Below are positions 37,354 through 45,769 of a stretch of 64,000 bases of DNA, in pieces (the first letter of the stretch is position 1; every line of letters begins with the position of its first letter). Source of the DNA: an uncultured bacterium (lineage in GTDB: Bacteria > Bacillota > Clostridia > Lachnospirales > Lachnospiraceae). Both the position numbers and the translations under genes were made by a program. The notes under the pieces are model-generated. The model saw nothing but the letters and a program-made list of their open reading frames with translations, had not been told where the DNA came from and searched no databases. The DNA is taken from NCBI GenBank assembly GCA_947647735.1, contig CANSLJ010000022.1:1-64000 (forward strand), given 5' to 3'.

Positions 37354-38190
37354 TCACTTTTCAGTTTCCCTGAACGCACCGCTGATGTGCAATGCCCGGT
37401 TATGAAGCGGGTGATCCTCATGCAGAAGGAGATTGCGCAGGAACATCTCAAGGTACTCGGTTGTTTCGTGAATACCGTTTTTCAGATCATTATAATTCGC
37501 TCTGACCAGCGCATTACGAAAATACCATGCATTCCCGGCAAAAATATCATTTGTCACATCAAAGCCCAGCGTCCAAAGATACTTGATAAAAAATACAGCG
37601 GTTGTCCGCGTATTGCCCTCGCCAAAAACATGGATCTGCCACAGTCTTGAAATAAACACTGCAAGATGATGAATGATCTCATCCATCGAAAGATTCCGGT
37701 ACGAAAATTCCCTCTCTACAGAAAAATCATACTCCAGTGTTGCACGCAGTTCCGTTGCACTGCCATAGAGCACTGTCGCCCCGTCAAGCACCCATTCCCG
37801 CTTGATGATATTATAATCCCTTATACATCCGGCATGCGGATATATTCCCGCAAACAGCTTCCGATGAATGGACAGATATTCATTTGGTGTGAAACTGAAC
37901 GCCCGCTCCGAAAGAAGCGTTGCAATTCTGAGGGAAACCTTATCTGCCTCCTCGGTACGATCATCTGCATCGCGGGCGGGGTTCTCCTCATAATAAGTCT
38001 GCAAAAGCGCATCTGCTTCCTGAAAAGAAATCTCCCCTTCAATATTACGGACAGCGGTATGCACCAGATATTCGGATGTCTGTAATCCATCAACCGCCTG
38101 TAAACCGATCGCCGTATGCCATGCATATCCTTTATCCCGTTTATTCGGTTCAGATTCTTTTATATATTCCTTAAAAGGATCTTTTTTCAC
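37354..38190 (-). CDS. Fic family protein (putative AMP transferase)
   Basis: Fic enzymes add AMP or other nucleotides to hydroxyl side chains of target proteins. The active loop HVFGEGNTRTTAVF (about residues 185-198) has the catalytic histidine and GNxR arginine intact. An inhibitory-helix-like TLLSER lies upstream with Arg in place of Gly/Asn, so self-inhibition is uncertain. The start is GTG at 38190 after GGAGAG; a longer reading overlaps kptA. It follows kptA by 25 bases. A stand-alone toxin role or a role with KptA are both possible. Confidence 0.88.
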   Translation of the reverse strand: MKKDPFKEYIKESEPNKRDKGYAWHTAIGLQAVDGLQTSEYLVHTAVRNIEGEISFQEADALLQTYYEENPARDADDRTEEADKVSLRIATLLSERAFSFTPNEYLSIHRKLFAGIYPHAGCIRDYNIIKREWVLDGATVLYGSATELRATLEYDFSVEREFSYRNLSMDEIIHHLAVFISRLWQIHVFGEGNTRTTAVFFIKYLWTLGFDVTNDIFAGNAWYFRNALVRANYNDLKNGIHETTEYLEMFLRNLLLHEDHPLHNRALHISGAFRETEK

Positions 38191-38215
38191 TATATATCTC
38201 TCCACAATTATCTTA

Positions 38216-38752
38216 CTACATTCTCTTTTCCAGATATCTGACAGGAACCTCTCTGGTGAGCCATACTCCATTCTTTGACAGGAAAAACGGATAACCGTCC
38301 CTGTTCATCTCTCCGGCTTTCACAAGATAAAGAACCGGCTTTCCATGGCGCTTTCCGACAGTAACTGCCGTATCTTCGTCCTTTGATAAATGCACATACA
38401 ATCTGCTCTTCGGAATCAGCCCCTGTTCATCAATAGCCTTAACATATTTCTCACCTGTTCCATGCCATAATTCCGCCGGTGGCTCCGCCTCATCGAGCTC
38501 CACATCCACCGGAATGGAATGCCCCTGGTTGGCTCTGATCAACGTCTTATCCTCATTAAAGGAATATCTCTGTTTATTATCCGTCCGGACAATTTCCTCC
38601 AGAATATCCATATTGAACTCATGTGTCCCCGCAATCCCTGCGATAAGGTCCTCCACATCTGCCCAGCCATGTTCATCCAGACTGATGCCGATCGTCTCAG
38701 GCTTATGGCGCAGGATAAGGCTCATAAATCTGCTTGTATCTCTTAAACTCAT
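38216..38752 (-). CDS. kptA: RNA 2'-phosphotransferase (Tpt1/KptA)
   Basis: Transfers an internal RNA 2'-phosphate to NAD+, giving ADP-ribose 1'',2''-cyclic phosphate and nicotinamide. Motifs include LILRHKPE, RANQGHS, LWHGTG, VHLSKDEDTAVTVGKRHGKP and the C-terminal GVWLTREVP. 178 residues is usual. Bacteria lack the tRNA splicing that makes its substrate in eukaryotes, so the natural role is open. It lies 12 bases after ecfT and before fic. Confidence 0.93.
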   Translation of the reverse strand: MSLRDTSRFMSLILRHKPETIGISLDEHGWADVEDLIAGIAGTHEFNMDILEEIVRTDNKQRYSFNEDKTLIRANQGHSIPVDVELDEAEPPAELWHGTGEKYVKAIDEQGLIPKSRLYVHLSKDEDTAVTVGKRHGKPVLYLVKAGEMNRDGYPFFLSKNGVWLTREVPVRYLEKRM

Positions 38753-38764
38753 ACACCATTCCCC

Positions 38765-39598
38765 TTACACAAACGGATTCCAAAATCTCGATCCGTTCAC
38801 AAAAACCGACAGACAAAGGGATCCCGCCAGGATCACAGCCCCGAAAACAATAGCCCCCCAGTCTCCCTTTTTCAGCGGCCTTGCCACATACCATGTCCGT
38901 TTTTTATGCTTTCCAAATCCTCTCAGATCCATCGCATTGCTGATCAGCTCGATCCGGTCCAGCGTGGAGAATATCAGCGGGATACAGATATTCATCGTAT
39001 TTTTCACCCGGACGCCCATCTTCTCCTTTCTGGAGAGATCCAGCCCCCTGCTCTGCTGCGCCACCGCAATATCCTGATAATTCCGGATCATGTCCGGAAA
39101 ATACCGGAGCGTTAAGGAGAGCGCATACGCCGCCTTGTAGCTGATGCCCACCCGGTTCAAGGAAGCCGCAAACTCACTGGGATTGGTCGTCAGAAGGAAG
39201 ATCATCCCCAGCGGCACCACCGAAGCATACTTGATGGACTTCGTGATCTGATATAAAAGCTGTTCCTGCGTCACCACATAAAAATCCGTGATGCGGAAAA
39301 TCTCATGCCTTGTTCCGTAAATTTCCGTGCCGTAGGTCGGCGCAAAGATAAACGTCAGAATAAAATTCAGCAGCAGAAAGATCACCACATAGACCGCCAT
39401 GATCTTGATCTGCTTAAATTCCAGCCCGGAAGCCTTAAAGATCACCGCCGATAATACCATAACAAAAAGTATGTACCGGATATCGTAGGAGAACATCACT
39501 GCAAAAGTCATGAAGATAAAGCAAAGCAGTTTCGTCAGCCCGGAAAGATTAAAGATAAAATTATCTCTGTCTATGTAATCAAAAAGTTTTGCTTTCAT
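38765..39598 (-). CDS. ECF transporter transmembrane protein EcfT
   Basis: Integral membrane coupling subunit, 277 residues. Helices lie near 20-40, 45-65, 70-95 and at the C-terminus; the two cytosolic coupling helices carry the A-R-S/G-type motifs as AVAQQSRGLDL and ISNAMDLRGFGKH. The start overlaps the end of the double ATPase gene by four bases. It is the membrane partner of the EcfAA' protein and serves one or more S components, including the one at 35702. Confidence 0.92.
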   Translation of the reverse strand: MKAKLFDYIDRDNFIFNLSGLTKLLCFIFMTFAVMFSYDIRYILFVMVLSAVIFKASGLEFKQIKIMAVYVVIFLLLNFILTFIFAPTYGTEIYGTRHEIFRITDFYVVTQEQLLYQITKSIKYASVVPLGMIFLLTTNPSEFAASLNRVGISYKAAYALSLTLRYFPDMIRNYQDIAVAQQSRGLDLSRKEKMGVRVKNTMNICIPLIFSTLDRIELISNAMDLRGFGKHKKRTWYVARPLKKGDWGAIVFGAVILAGSLCLSVFVNGSRFWNPFV

Positions 39599-41316
39599 GC
39601 CCGCATGTTCCTCCTTTCGTAATCGATAAACTTCTGCACAAATCCCTGTGCGTCCTCTATTCCCGTCAGCTTTGCCAGCTCATAGAGGGATGTCACTTTC
39701 AGATTTGCCTGCTCCGCTATCTTCTCATTTGTCAATATCTCCACCGCACTGGCATCCCCGATCTTTTTTCCGTCCGAGATCACGATGGCGTGGGATGTAT
39801 ATTCCAGCATCAGATGCATATCATGGGTGATCATCAGGATCGTCACGCCGGATTCATTCAGGCTCTTCAAGAACTCCATGATCTCCGTATAGTGATGATA
39901 ATCTTGTCCTGCCGTGGGCTGCTCATCCAGAATCAGTATCTTCGGATTCATTACCAGCATGGAGGCGATCGTCACCCGCTTTTTCTGTCCATAGCTGAGA
40001 GCGGATATCGGCCACTTCTTAAAAGGCGCGAGCCCGCAAATCTTCAGCGCATGTTCCACCCGCTCCGCAATCTCCTCCTCAGGCACGCCGTTCAGCCTCA
40101 GCCCCAGTGCTGCCTCATCAAAAATCATCGGCTTGCAGATCATCTGATTCGGATTCTGCATCACATAACTGATATTCTGAGAACGTTCTTTGATAGTCTG
40201 CCCCTTCATATCCTCCCCGGCATAAAGGAGTCTACCGCCATCCTCATTCACAAAACCACAGATCACCTTCGCCAGCGTGCTCTTGCCGGCACCGTTGGTG
40301 CCCACAATGCTGACCATCTCCCCTTCCTGTATCGCAAAGCTCACATCCTGCAGGATCTTCCGCTTTTTCGTATATTGAAAGTTCAGATGTTCCGCCGCCA
40401 GAATGACCGGACGCTCCTCCTGCTGCACCTTCTCCTCCGGTTCATTGTGCCACTTCAGCACAGCATCCTGCACCGCCGGAATATCCAGTGTCACAAGCCG
40501 CCCCGCATGATGAGCCGCCTCCACTTTCACACCCGCATATTTCAGCGCCGTCACATACAAAGGCTCCCGGATACCGTATTTTCCCAGAATATCCGCTGCC
40601 ATCATCTCATCCGGCGTCATGTCCGCCACAATCTGCCCGTCATTCACCAGCACGATCCTGTCCACATCCCGGTACAGCACATCCTCCAGACGATGCTCGA
40701 TGATCACCACCGTCTTGTGATACTCCCGCCACACTTTATCGATCAGATCGATCGCCGTTTTTCCGGTCGCCGGATCAAGATTGGCTAAAGGCTCATCGAA
40801 CAACAGGATATCCACATCATCCACCAGAACCCCCGCAAAAGCAACCCGCTGTTTCTGACCGCCGGAAAGTTCAAAAGGAGAAGACTTCAGCAGCTTTCCC
40901 ATATCCACCATATCCGCCACTCTCTGAACTGTCTCCTTCATCTCCCCCTGCTCTGTCCTGTCGTTTTCCAGCGCAAAGGCGATATCCTCCCCCACGGTCA
41001 GCCCGATAAACTGCCCGTCGGCATCCTGCAGCACGGTGCCCACCCGCTTGGAAAGTTCAAAGATATTCATCTCCTGTGTCTCTTTCCCGCAGATCTTTAA
41101 AGAGCCTTCCACCTTTCCATGATAGGAAAAAGGGATCAGCCCGTTCAGACAATGCCCGATCGTACTTTTTCCGCTGCCGCTGGGGCCTACCACCAGCACC
41201 TTTTCCCCCTCATAAATCTTCAGATTGATGTCATGCAGCGTAGGCTCTGCCTGACTGAAATACTGGAATGAGAAATTCTCAAACTCGACAACCGCTCCCC
41301 TGCCTGCTTCCTCCAT
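39595..41316 (-). CDS. ECF transporter fused double ATPase (EcfA-EcfA')
   Basis: Two ABC ATPase domains in one chain of 573 residues. Domain 1 has VVGPSGSGKST (about 43-52), LSGGQKQRVAFAG and LLFDEPLANLD; domain 2 has IVGTNGAGKST (about 337-347), LSYGQKKRVTIAS and LILDEQPTAGQD. GGAGGGAG precedes the ATG. Followed by ecfT (four-base overlap). This matches the YkoD-like fused ECF ATPase of group II transporters. Confidence 0.93.
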   Translation of the reverse strand: MEEAGRGAVVEFENFSFQYFSQAEPTLHDINLKIYEGEKVLVVGPSGSGKSTIGHCLNGLIPFSYHGKVEGSLKICGKETQEMNIFELSKRVGTVLQDADGQFIGLTVGEDIAFALENDRTEQGEMKETVQRVADMVDMGKLLKSSPFELSGGQKQRVAFAGVLVDDVDILLFDEPLANLDPATGKTAIDLIDKVWREYHKTVVIIEHRLEDVLYRDVDRIVLVNDGQIVADMTPDEMMAADILGKYGIREPLYVTALKYAGVKVEAAHHAGRLVTLDIPAVQDAVLKWHNEPEEKVQQEERPVILAAEHLNFQYTKKRKILQDVSFAIQEGEMVSIVGTNGAGKSTLAKVICGFVNEDGGRLLYAGEDMKGQTIKERSQNISYVMQNPNQMICKPMIFDEAALGLRLNGVPEEEIAERVEHALKICGLAPFKKWPISALSYGQKKRVTIASMLVMNPKILILDEQPTAGQDYHHYTEIMEFLKSLNESGVTILMITHDMHLMLEYTSHAIVISDGKKIGDASAVEILTNEKIAEQANLKVTSLYELAKLTGIEDAQGFVQKFIDYERRNMRA

Positions 41317-41560
41317 ATCCGTCTCCCTCCTCTTTCTTTTGTGATAACCTTATGATTACACAGCTTTTTGATCATCTATTCTGCCAGCCTGCATCACGCG
41401 CGAACAAGAAACACAAACTGTCAGCTTTTGCGCTTTGTATATGCTTATTACCAATTCCCAATAAACCAGTTTCTGCTCTTCACCACTATCTTACCACATT
41501 GATAAAACCGGAAAAAGCACCGACACATAACCGGTGCTTCTCCCTCTATATTTTCTCAAC

Positions 41561-42724
41561 TTACTTCACAACCCTGACACGGAACACGCCCTTCACACCG
41601 CGGAGTTTCTCCACGATATCATCATCCGGCCTTGTCTCCACATCCAACATCGTATAAGCCACCTCGCCGCGGGACTTATTCGTCATATCAGAAATATTGA
41701 TACCTGCTTCCCCTAAAATGGAAGTAAACTTTGTGATCATATTCGCAATATTCTTATGGAACACCGCAATACGCCCCGCCTTCGTGCAGATGCCCATATC
41801 ACAGTTCGGATAGTTCACGGAGTTGATGATATTGCCGTTTTCCAGATAATTCATCAGCTCTTTTACCGCCATTTTCGCACAGTTATCCTCGGACTCCTCG
41901 GTGGAAGCCCCGAGGTGCGGTATCACGATACAGCCTTCCTGTCCCGCTGTGATCGTATTCGGGAAATCCGTCACATACTTTCTGATCTTTCCGGAGCGGA
42001 TGCCCTTCAGAACAGCCTTCTCATCCATCAGCACATCCCTTGCGAAGTTCAGCAGGATAACGCCCCGCTTCATCTTCGCCACCGCTTCTTCGTTCACCAT
42101 TCCTCTTGTGGAATCCATCAAAGGCACATGGATCGTGATGATATCGCAATACTCATAAATATCATCCACATTCAATACATGATGCACATCCCTGCTCAGG
42201 CTCCATGCCGCATCCACGGAAACATAAGGATCATACCCGTAAACTTCCATGCCCATATGCTTTGCCACGTTGGCAACCCGCACGCCGATGGCGCCCAGGC
42301 CGATGATCCCCAGCTTCTTTCCTTCCAGCTCGGTTCCCGCAAATTTCTTTTTCTCTTTCTCCGCCGCCTTGGAGATATCCGCATTGTCCTTCTCAGACTT
42401 CACCCATTCGATACCGCCCACCACATCTCGGGAAGCCAGCAGCATCCCCGCGATCACCAGCTCTTTCACACCGTTTGCGTTTGCCCCCGGTGTATTGAAT
42501 ACAACGATACCCTTCTCTGCGCATTTATCCAAAGGTATATTATTTACACCAGCACCGGCTCTTGCCACCGCCAGAAGGTTTTCCGGCAGCTCCATCTCAT
42601 GCATGGAAGCACTTCTGACAAGAATGCCGTCCGCCTCGGACACTTCCGATGTCTTTGCATACTCTGGTGTAAACCGATCAAGTCCCACTTTTGCAATAGG
42701 ATTTAAACAATGATATTTGTACAT
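41561..42724 (-). CDS. serA: D-3-phosphoglycerate dehydrogenase
   Basis: First step of serine synthesis: oxidises 3-phosphoglycerate with NAD+. The Rossmann loop is LGIIGLGAIGVRVANVAKHMG, the catalytic histidine lies in VIPHLGASTEESEDNC, and an ACT domain starts after residue 310 (RIAVFHKNIANMITKF). The 387-residue length is the short type with a single ACT domain. The start at 42724 follows GAGGAGG from the structured element; an earlier ATG overlaps that site. It lies 125 bases after serC in the same direction. Confidence 0.95.
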   Translation of the reverse strand: MYKYHCLNPIAKVGLDRFTPEYAKTSEVSEADGILVRSASMHEMELPENLLAVARAGAGVNNIPLDKCAEKGIVVFNTPGANANGVKELVIAGMLLASRDVVGGIEWVKSEKDNADISKAAEKEKKKFAGTELEGKKLGIIGLGAIGVRVANVAKHMGMEVYGYDPYVSVDAAWSLSRDVHHVLNVDDIYEYCDIITIHVPLMDSTRGMVNEEAVAKMKRGVILLNFARDVLMDEKAVLKGIRSGKIRKYVTDFPNTITAGQEGCIVIPHLGASTEESEDNCAKMAVKELMNYLENGNIINSVNYPNCDMGICTKAGRIAVFHKNIANMITKFTSILGEAGINISDMTNKSRGEVAYTMLDVETRPDDDIVEKLRGVKGVFRVRVVK

Positions 42725-42756
42725 GTTATTTATACTCCTCCTCATATTTCAGTTCC

Positions 42757-42846
42757 GCATCTGTCCTTCCAGTACACCTATACCTAGGACAAATTTTCAG
42801 CTGCTTCGCATCTGCAAATTGTCCTGTGCACTTTCAGGACAGATGC
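42757..42846 (-). ncRNA. Intercistronic structured RNA element (serC-serA)
   Basis: Minus-strand fold: P1 GCATCTGTCC/GGACAGATGC, P2 AGTGCAC/GTGTACT, P3 AGGACA/TGTCCT with a bulge and ATTT/AAAT, P4 CAG/CTG and P5 TGC-GAA-GCA, then 3' flank GGAACTG and GAGGAGG of serA. Compared with the copies at 57543 and 58346, P1 and P3 differ by several compensatory changes. The element begins three bases after the serC stop codon. Confidence 0.8.
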
Positions 42847-42849
42847 TGT

Positions 42850-43932
42850 CTATTTATGCTCTTCCTCAAATTTCTTCATAAACGCAACGAGTGCCTCCAC
42901 ACCCTCCTTAGGCATCGCGTTATAGATGGAAGCACGCATGCCGCCCACAGTTCTGTGGCCTTTCAGGTTTTCAAATCCGGCTTTCTTCGCCTCCGCCACA
43001 AACAGGGCATCCAACTCCGCATCTCCTGTCACAAAAGGCACATTCATCAGAGAACGGTCTTCCTTCCTGACAGTCCCCTTAAACAGCGCACTGCTGTCAA
43101 GGAAATCATAGAGCACCTTTGCTTTCTCTTCATTGCGGCGCTTCATCTCAGAAAGGCCGCCCATTGCCTTCAGCCATTTAAACACTTTACCGCAGATATA
43201 AATACCATAGCAGGGCGGCGTATTGTAAAGGGAATCATTGTCCGCATGGGTTTTAAACTTCATCATGGTAGGCGTTCCCGGCAAAACTTCATCGGAAAGC
43301 AGATCCTCCCGGATGATCACGATCTGCACGCCTGCAGGCCCCACGTTCTTCTGCACGCCTGCGTAAAGCACGCCGTACTTCGTCACATCCACAGGCTCGG
43401 AAAGGAAACAGGAAGAAACATCCGCCACAAGGATCTTGCCCTTTGTATCCGGCAGCGTGTGATACTTGGTTCCATAGATCGTATTGTTCTCACAGATATA
43501 AACATAATCCAGATCCTCCGGAATATCCAGATCGGAGCAGTCCGGTATGTAGGAGAATGTCTGATCCGCGGAAGATGCCAGCTCTACCGCTTCCCCGTAG
43601 ATCTTTGCTTCCTGATAGGCCTTTTTCGCCCACTGCCCGGTCAGGATATAACCAGCCTTTTTGTTTTTCATCAGGTTCATCGGTATGGACGCAAAAATAA
43701 GGCTCGCACCGCCCTGCAGAAACAATACTTTATAGTTATCGGGTATGCCCATCAGATCCCGCAGATCCGCTTCTGCCTTCTTGATGATCTTATCAAACAC
43801 CTTAGAGCGGTGGCTCATCTCCATCACGGACATGCCGCATCCTTCGTAATCCAGCATCTCAGCAGCAGCCTCTTTCAATACTTCCTCCGGAAGCACCGCC
43901 GGGCCGGCCGAAAAATTATATACTCTTGCCAT
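42850..43932 (-). CDS. serC: Phosphoserine aminotransferase
   Basis: PLP aminotransferase, second step of serine synthesis. It starts MARVYNFSAGPAVLPEEVL, and the PLP lysine lies in VLYAGVQKNVGPAGV; ends EEEHK. The 360-residue length is normal. A ribosome binding site AGGAGG sits in a conserved GGAACTGGAATAGGAGG stretch (43940-43956) shared with the RNA elements. Promoter at 43982-44010. serA follows. Confidence 0.95.
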   Translation of the reverse strand: MARVYNFSAGPAVLPEEVLKEAAAEMLDYEGCGMSVMEMSHRSKVFDKIIKKAEADLRDLMGIPDNYKVLFLQGGASLIFASIPMNLMKNKKAGYILTGQWAKKAYQEAKIYGEAVELASSADQTFSYIPDCSDLDIPEDLDYVYICENNTIYGTKYHTLPDTKGKILVADVSSCFLSEPVDVTKYGVLYAGVQKNVGPAGVQIVIIREDLLSDEVLPGTPTMMKFKTHADNDSLYNTPPCYGIYICGKVFKWLKAMGGLSEMKRRNEEKAKVLYDFLDSSALFKGTVRKEDRSLMNVPFVTGDAELDALFVAEAKKAGFENLKGHRTVGGMRASIYNAMPKEGVEALVAFMKKFEEEHK

Positions 43933-43981
43933 TGTTATTCCTCCTATTCCAGTTCCACAGATACTATCTCACCAAATATTT

Positions 43982-44010
43982 ATTTTACCGTTTCACCGCA
44001 GAGAAGTCAA
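43982..44010 (-). promoter_or_regulatory. Promoter of serC-serA
   Basis: TTGACT (44005-44010), 17-base spacer, TAAAAT (43982-43987) on the minus strand. Confidence 0.8.
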
Positions 44011-44167
44011 CTTGAATAAAATACAAAATTATACAGAATTACAATGTTTTTTGCATACATTTTCACTTTCACCGACATCTGCCCACATCAATTCCCCCGG
44101 CACATAGAGGCAGATGCTCAAAGAAGATGGCTTTTCTCAAAAGGCGGAAACGCAAGGAGACATGCGA

Positions 44168-44196
44168 TTGACCAAACAATGCTAATAAGATAAAAT
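44168..44196 (+). promoter_or_regulatory. Promoter of the DUF3592 gene
   Basis: TTGACC (44168-44173), 17-base spacer, TAAAAT (44191-44196) on the plus strand, 40 bases before the ATG. Confidence 0.75.
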
Positions 44197-44236
44197 AATA
44201 AAATATAGGAAAATTGCGTAGAAAGGACTCTATGAT

Positions 44237-44800
44237 ATGGAATTATCATCCTATTGTAAAACTGATGCGAAGACAGCTGATCCGCTGAAAGGATGGCGTT
44301 TTCTTGCCATTTTCTGGCCGTTATCATGCCTTATCTTTACAGGGATCATCTTATTTCAATCGGTCCGTGGAATGGAAGAACGCATTTTTGACATGGCGTT
44401 CACACTTCTTCCGCTGATCTTCTTTGCGGTCGGAATGAACATGCGGCACCGCCTGTTAAAAGAACGCGGACATGCTGCCGTATTAACGACAGCCACTGTC
44501 GTTTCCATAAAAACCCATATGCATTCCGGAAACAAATGCTACTTCCCTGAATTTGAATTCCACGCAGGCGGAGAAACTTACCGCGTCAAATATTCTGCAG
44601 GGTACAGTTTTCATATCGTAGACGAAGGGCAGCAGACTGCTTTATATTATGATCCGGAAAACCCGGAATTATTTTATGTACCCGCCGTACAGAAACACGA
44701 TTTACGCTGGTCTTCTCTCTTGTGCGGTGTAGGCATCCTGTTCCCCCTGCTCGGATTATCTGCTCCTTTACTGCGGGAATTACTCATCGTTTCGTCCTGA
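44237..44800 (+). CDS. DUF3592-type membrane protein
   Basis: A 187-residue protein with helices near 22-42, 52-68 and 155-178 and an extracytoplasmic beta domain (CYFPEFEFHAGGETYRVKYSAG, then LYYDPENPELFYV) that matches DUF3592. Function unknown. AAAGGA precedes the ATG. It is transcribed away from serC. Confidence 0.75.
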   Translation: MELSSYCKTDAKTADPLKGWRFLAIFWPLSCLIFTGIILFQSVRGMEERIFDMAFTLLPLIFFAVGMNMRHRLLKERGHAAVLTTATVVSIKTHMHSGNKCYFPEFEFHAGGETYRVKYSAGYSFHIVDEGQQTALYYDPENPELFYVPAVQKHDLRWSSLLCGVGILFPLLGLSAPLLRELLIVSS

Positions 44801-44847
44801 CCATCAGAACTTTAAAACTGATCTATATTCGGAGATTTCCAGCATGG

Positions 44848-45715
44848 TCATAATGCCAGCTCCGCATTTCCCTGCATGTTGTCCGCTGTCGTAGATGAAA
44901 AAGAAACTATACTGTATCCGTCAAAACAGCTGTACGGATTCCTGACCAGTTCCGCCGTGACCTTATGTTTCTGCGTATCCTCCGTGCCATCATACCCGAC
45001 TTCCAGATCCGCCGTGATCAGCCCCCCGCTGTCCGTTTCCTCGTAATCGTATCCGGTAATCGAACCATAGATGAGCAAACTTGCGGCATCATACCTGTCT
45101 ATGGAACCGCTGACAGCAGTCGAAAAATCCAATTCTGTACCGGTAAGGGAATACTGGATATAATTCAGTTCGTCGATACTGATCTGTCCATTGTTCTGCT
45201 CAGAGATCTGATCCAGATAATCAAATGACAGCCTAGAATTCTGCGATAAAAAATTCTTTAAAGCCACCAGTCCCGGGAGTACCACTGTCAAAATCCGTAT
45301 AACTGAGCGCCAACTGTGCGATCGCAGTTTTTAGATCATCCCCCATGACAAATTCCGCCGGGTATTCATATTCTTTGATGCCAAGCGCTTCGTAATCTAT
45401 GAACTCTGATTCCTCATGCGCACTGCCTTTCTCCTTCTGCGATGCAGTTTTGTCAGTGTCTTTCTCGTCTGAGACATTTTCACCGATGTCTTCCTTCTCA
45501 TCTGAAGTAGTTTCGCCAATGCCCTCCTTCTCATCTGAGGCAGTTTCAACGAGGCCTTCCCTCCCATTTGAGGCAGTTCTGCCGGCATCCTGACTGATTT
45601 CAGCGGTATCATCCACGGTGCCTGTCTGCATATCTTCTGTGTTTTCCGCTTGACCGCATAAGAAAAGCAAAAAAATCATTGCTCCTGCCGCCAGCATAAC
45701 TGATATTTTTTTCAC
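44848..45715 (-). pseudogene. Frameshifted lipoprotein gene, paralogue of the next gene
   Basis: A GTG start (45715) gives a signal peptide MKKISVMLAAGAMIFLLFLCGQAEN almost identical to that of the lipoprotein at 47167, an acidic D/E/K/T repeat region (SDEKEGIGETTSDEKEDIGE), and then ALGIKEYEYPAEFVMGDD. Near 45280 the frame changes by one base, and the other frame continues with VLPGLVALKNFLSQNSRLSF and 130 more residues to 44848. The lipobox is FLLFLC rather than FMLSSC, which is poor. Likely an inactivated secreted lipoprotein; a sequencing error is possible. Confidence 0.75.
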
Positions 45716-45769
45716 GATCCGTCACTCCTGTGGTACACTTGCAATAGTTTCACACGTTATTCATATCGA

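Noticed and set aside
39589-40788. Long plus-strand frame (399 codons) opposite the EcfAA' gene, and similar frames opposite serA and serC
   Set aside because: These frames mirror strongly coding minus-strand genes, are rich in His, Arg and Leu, and lack binding sites and family motifs.
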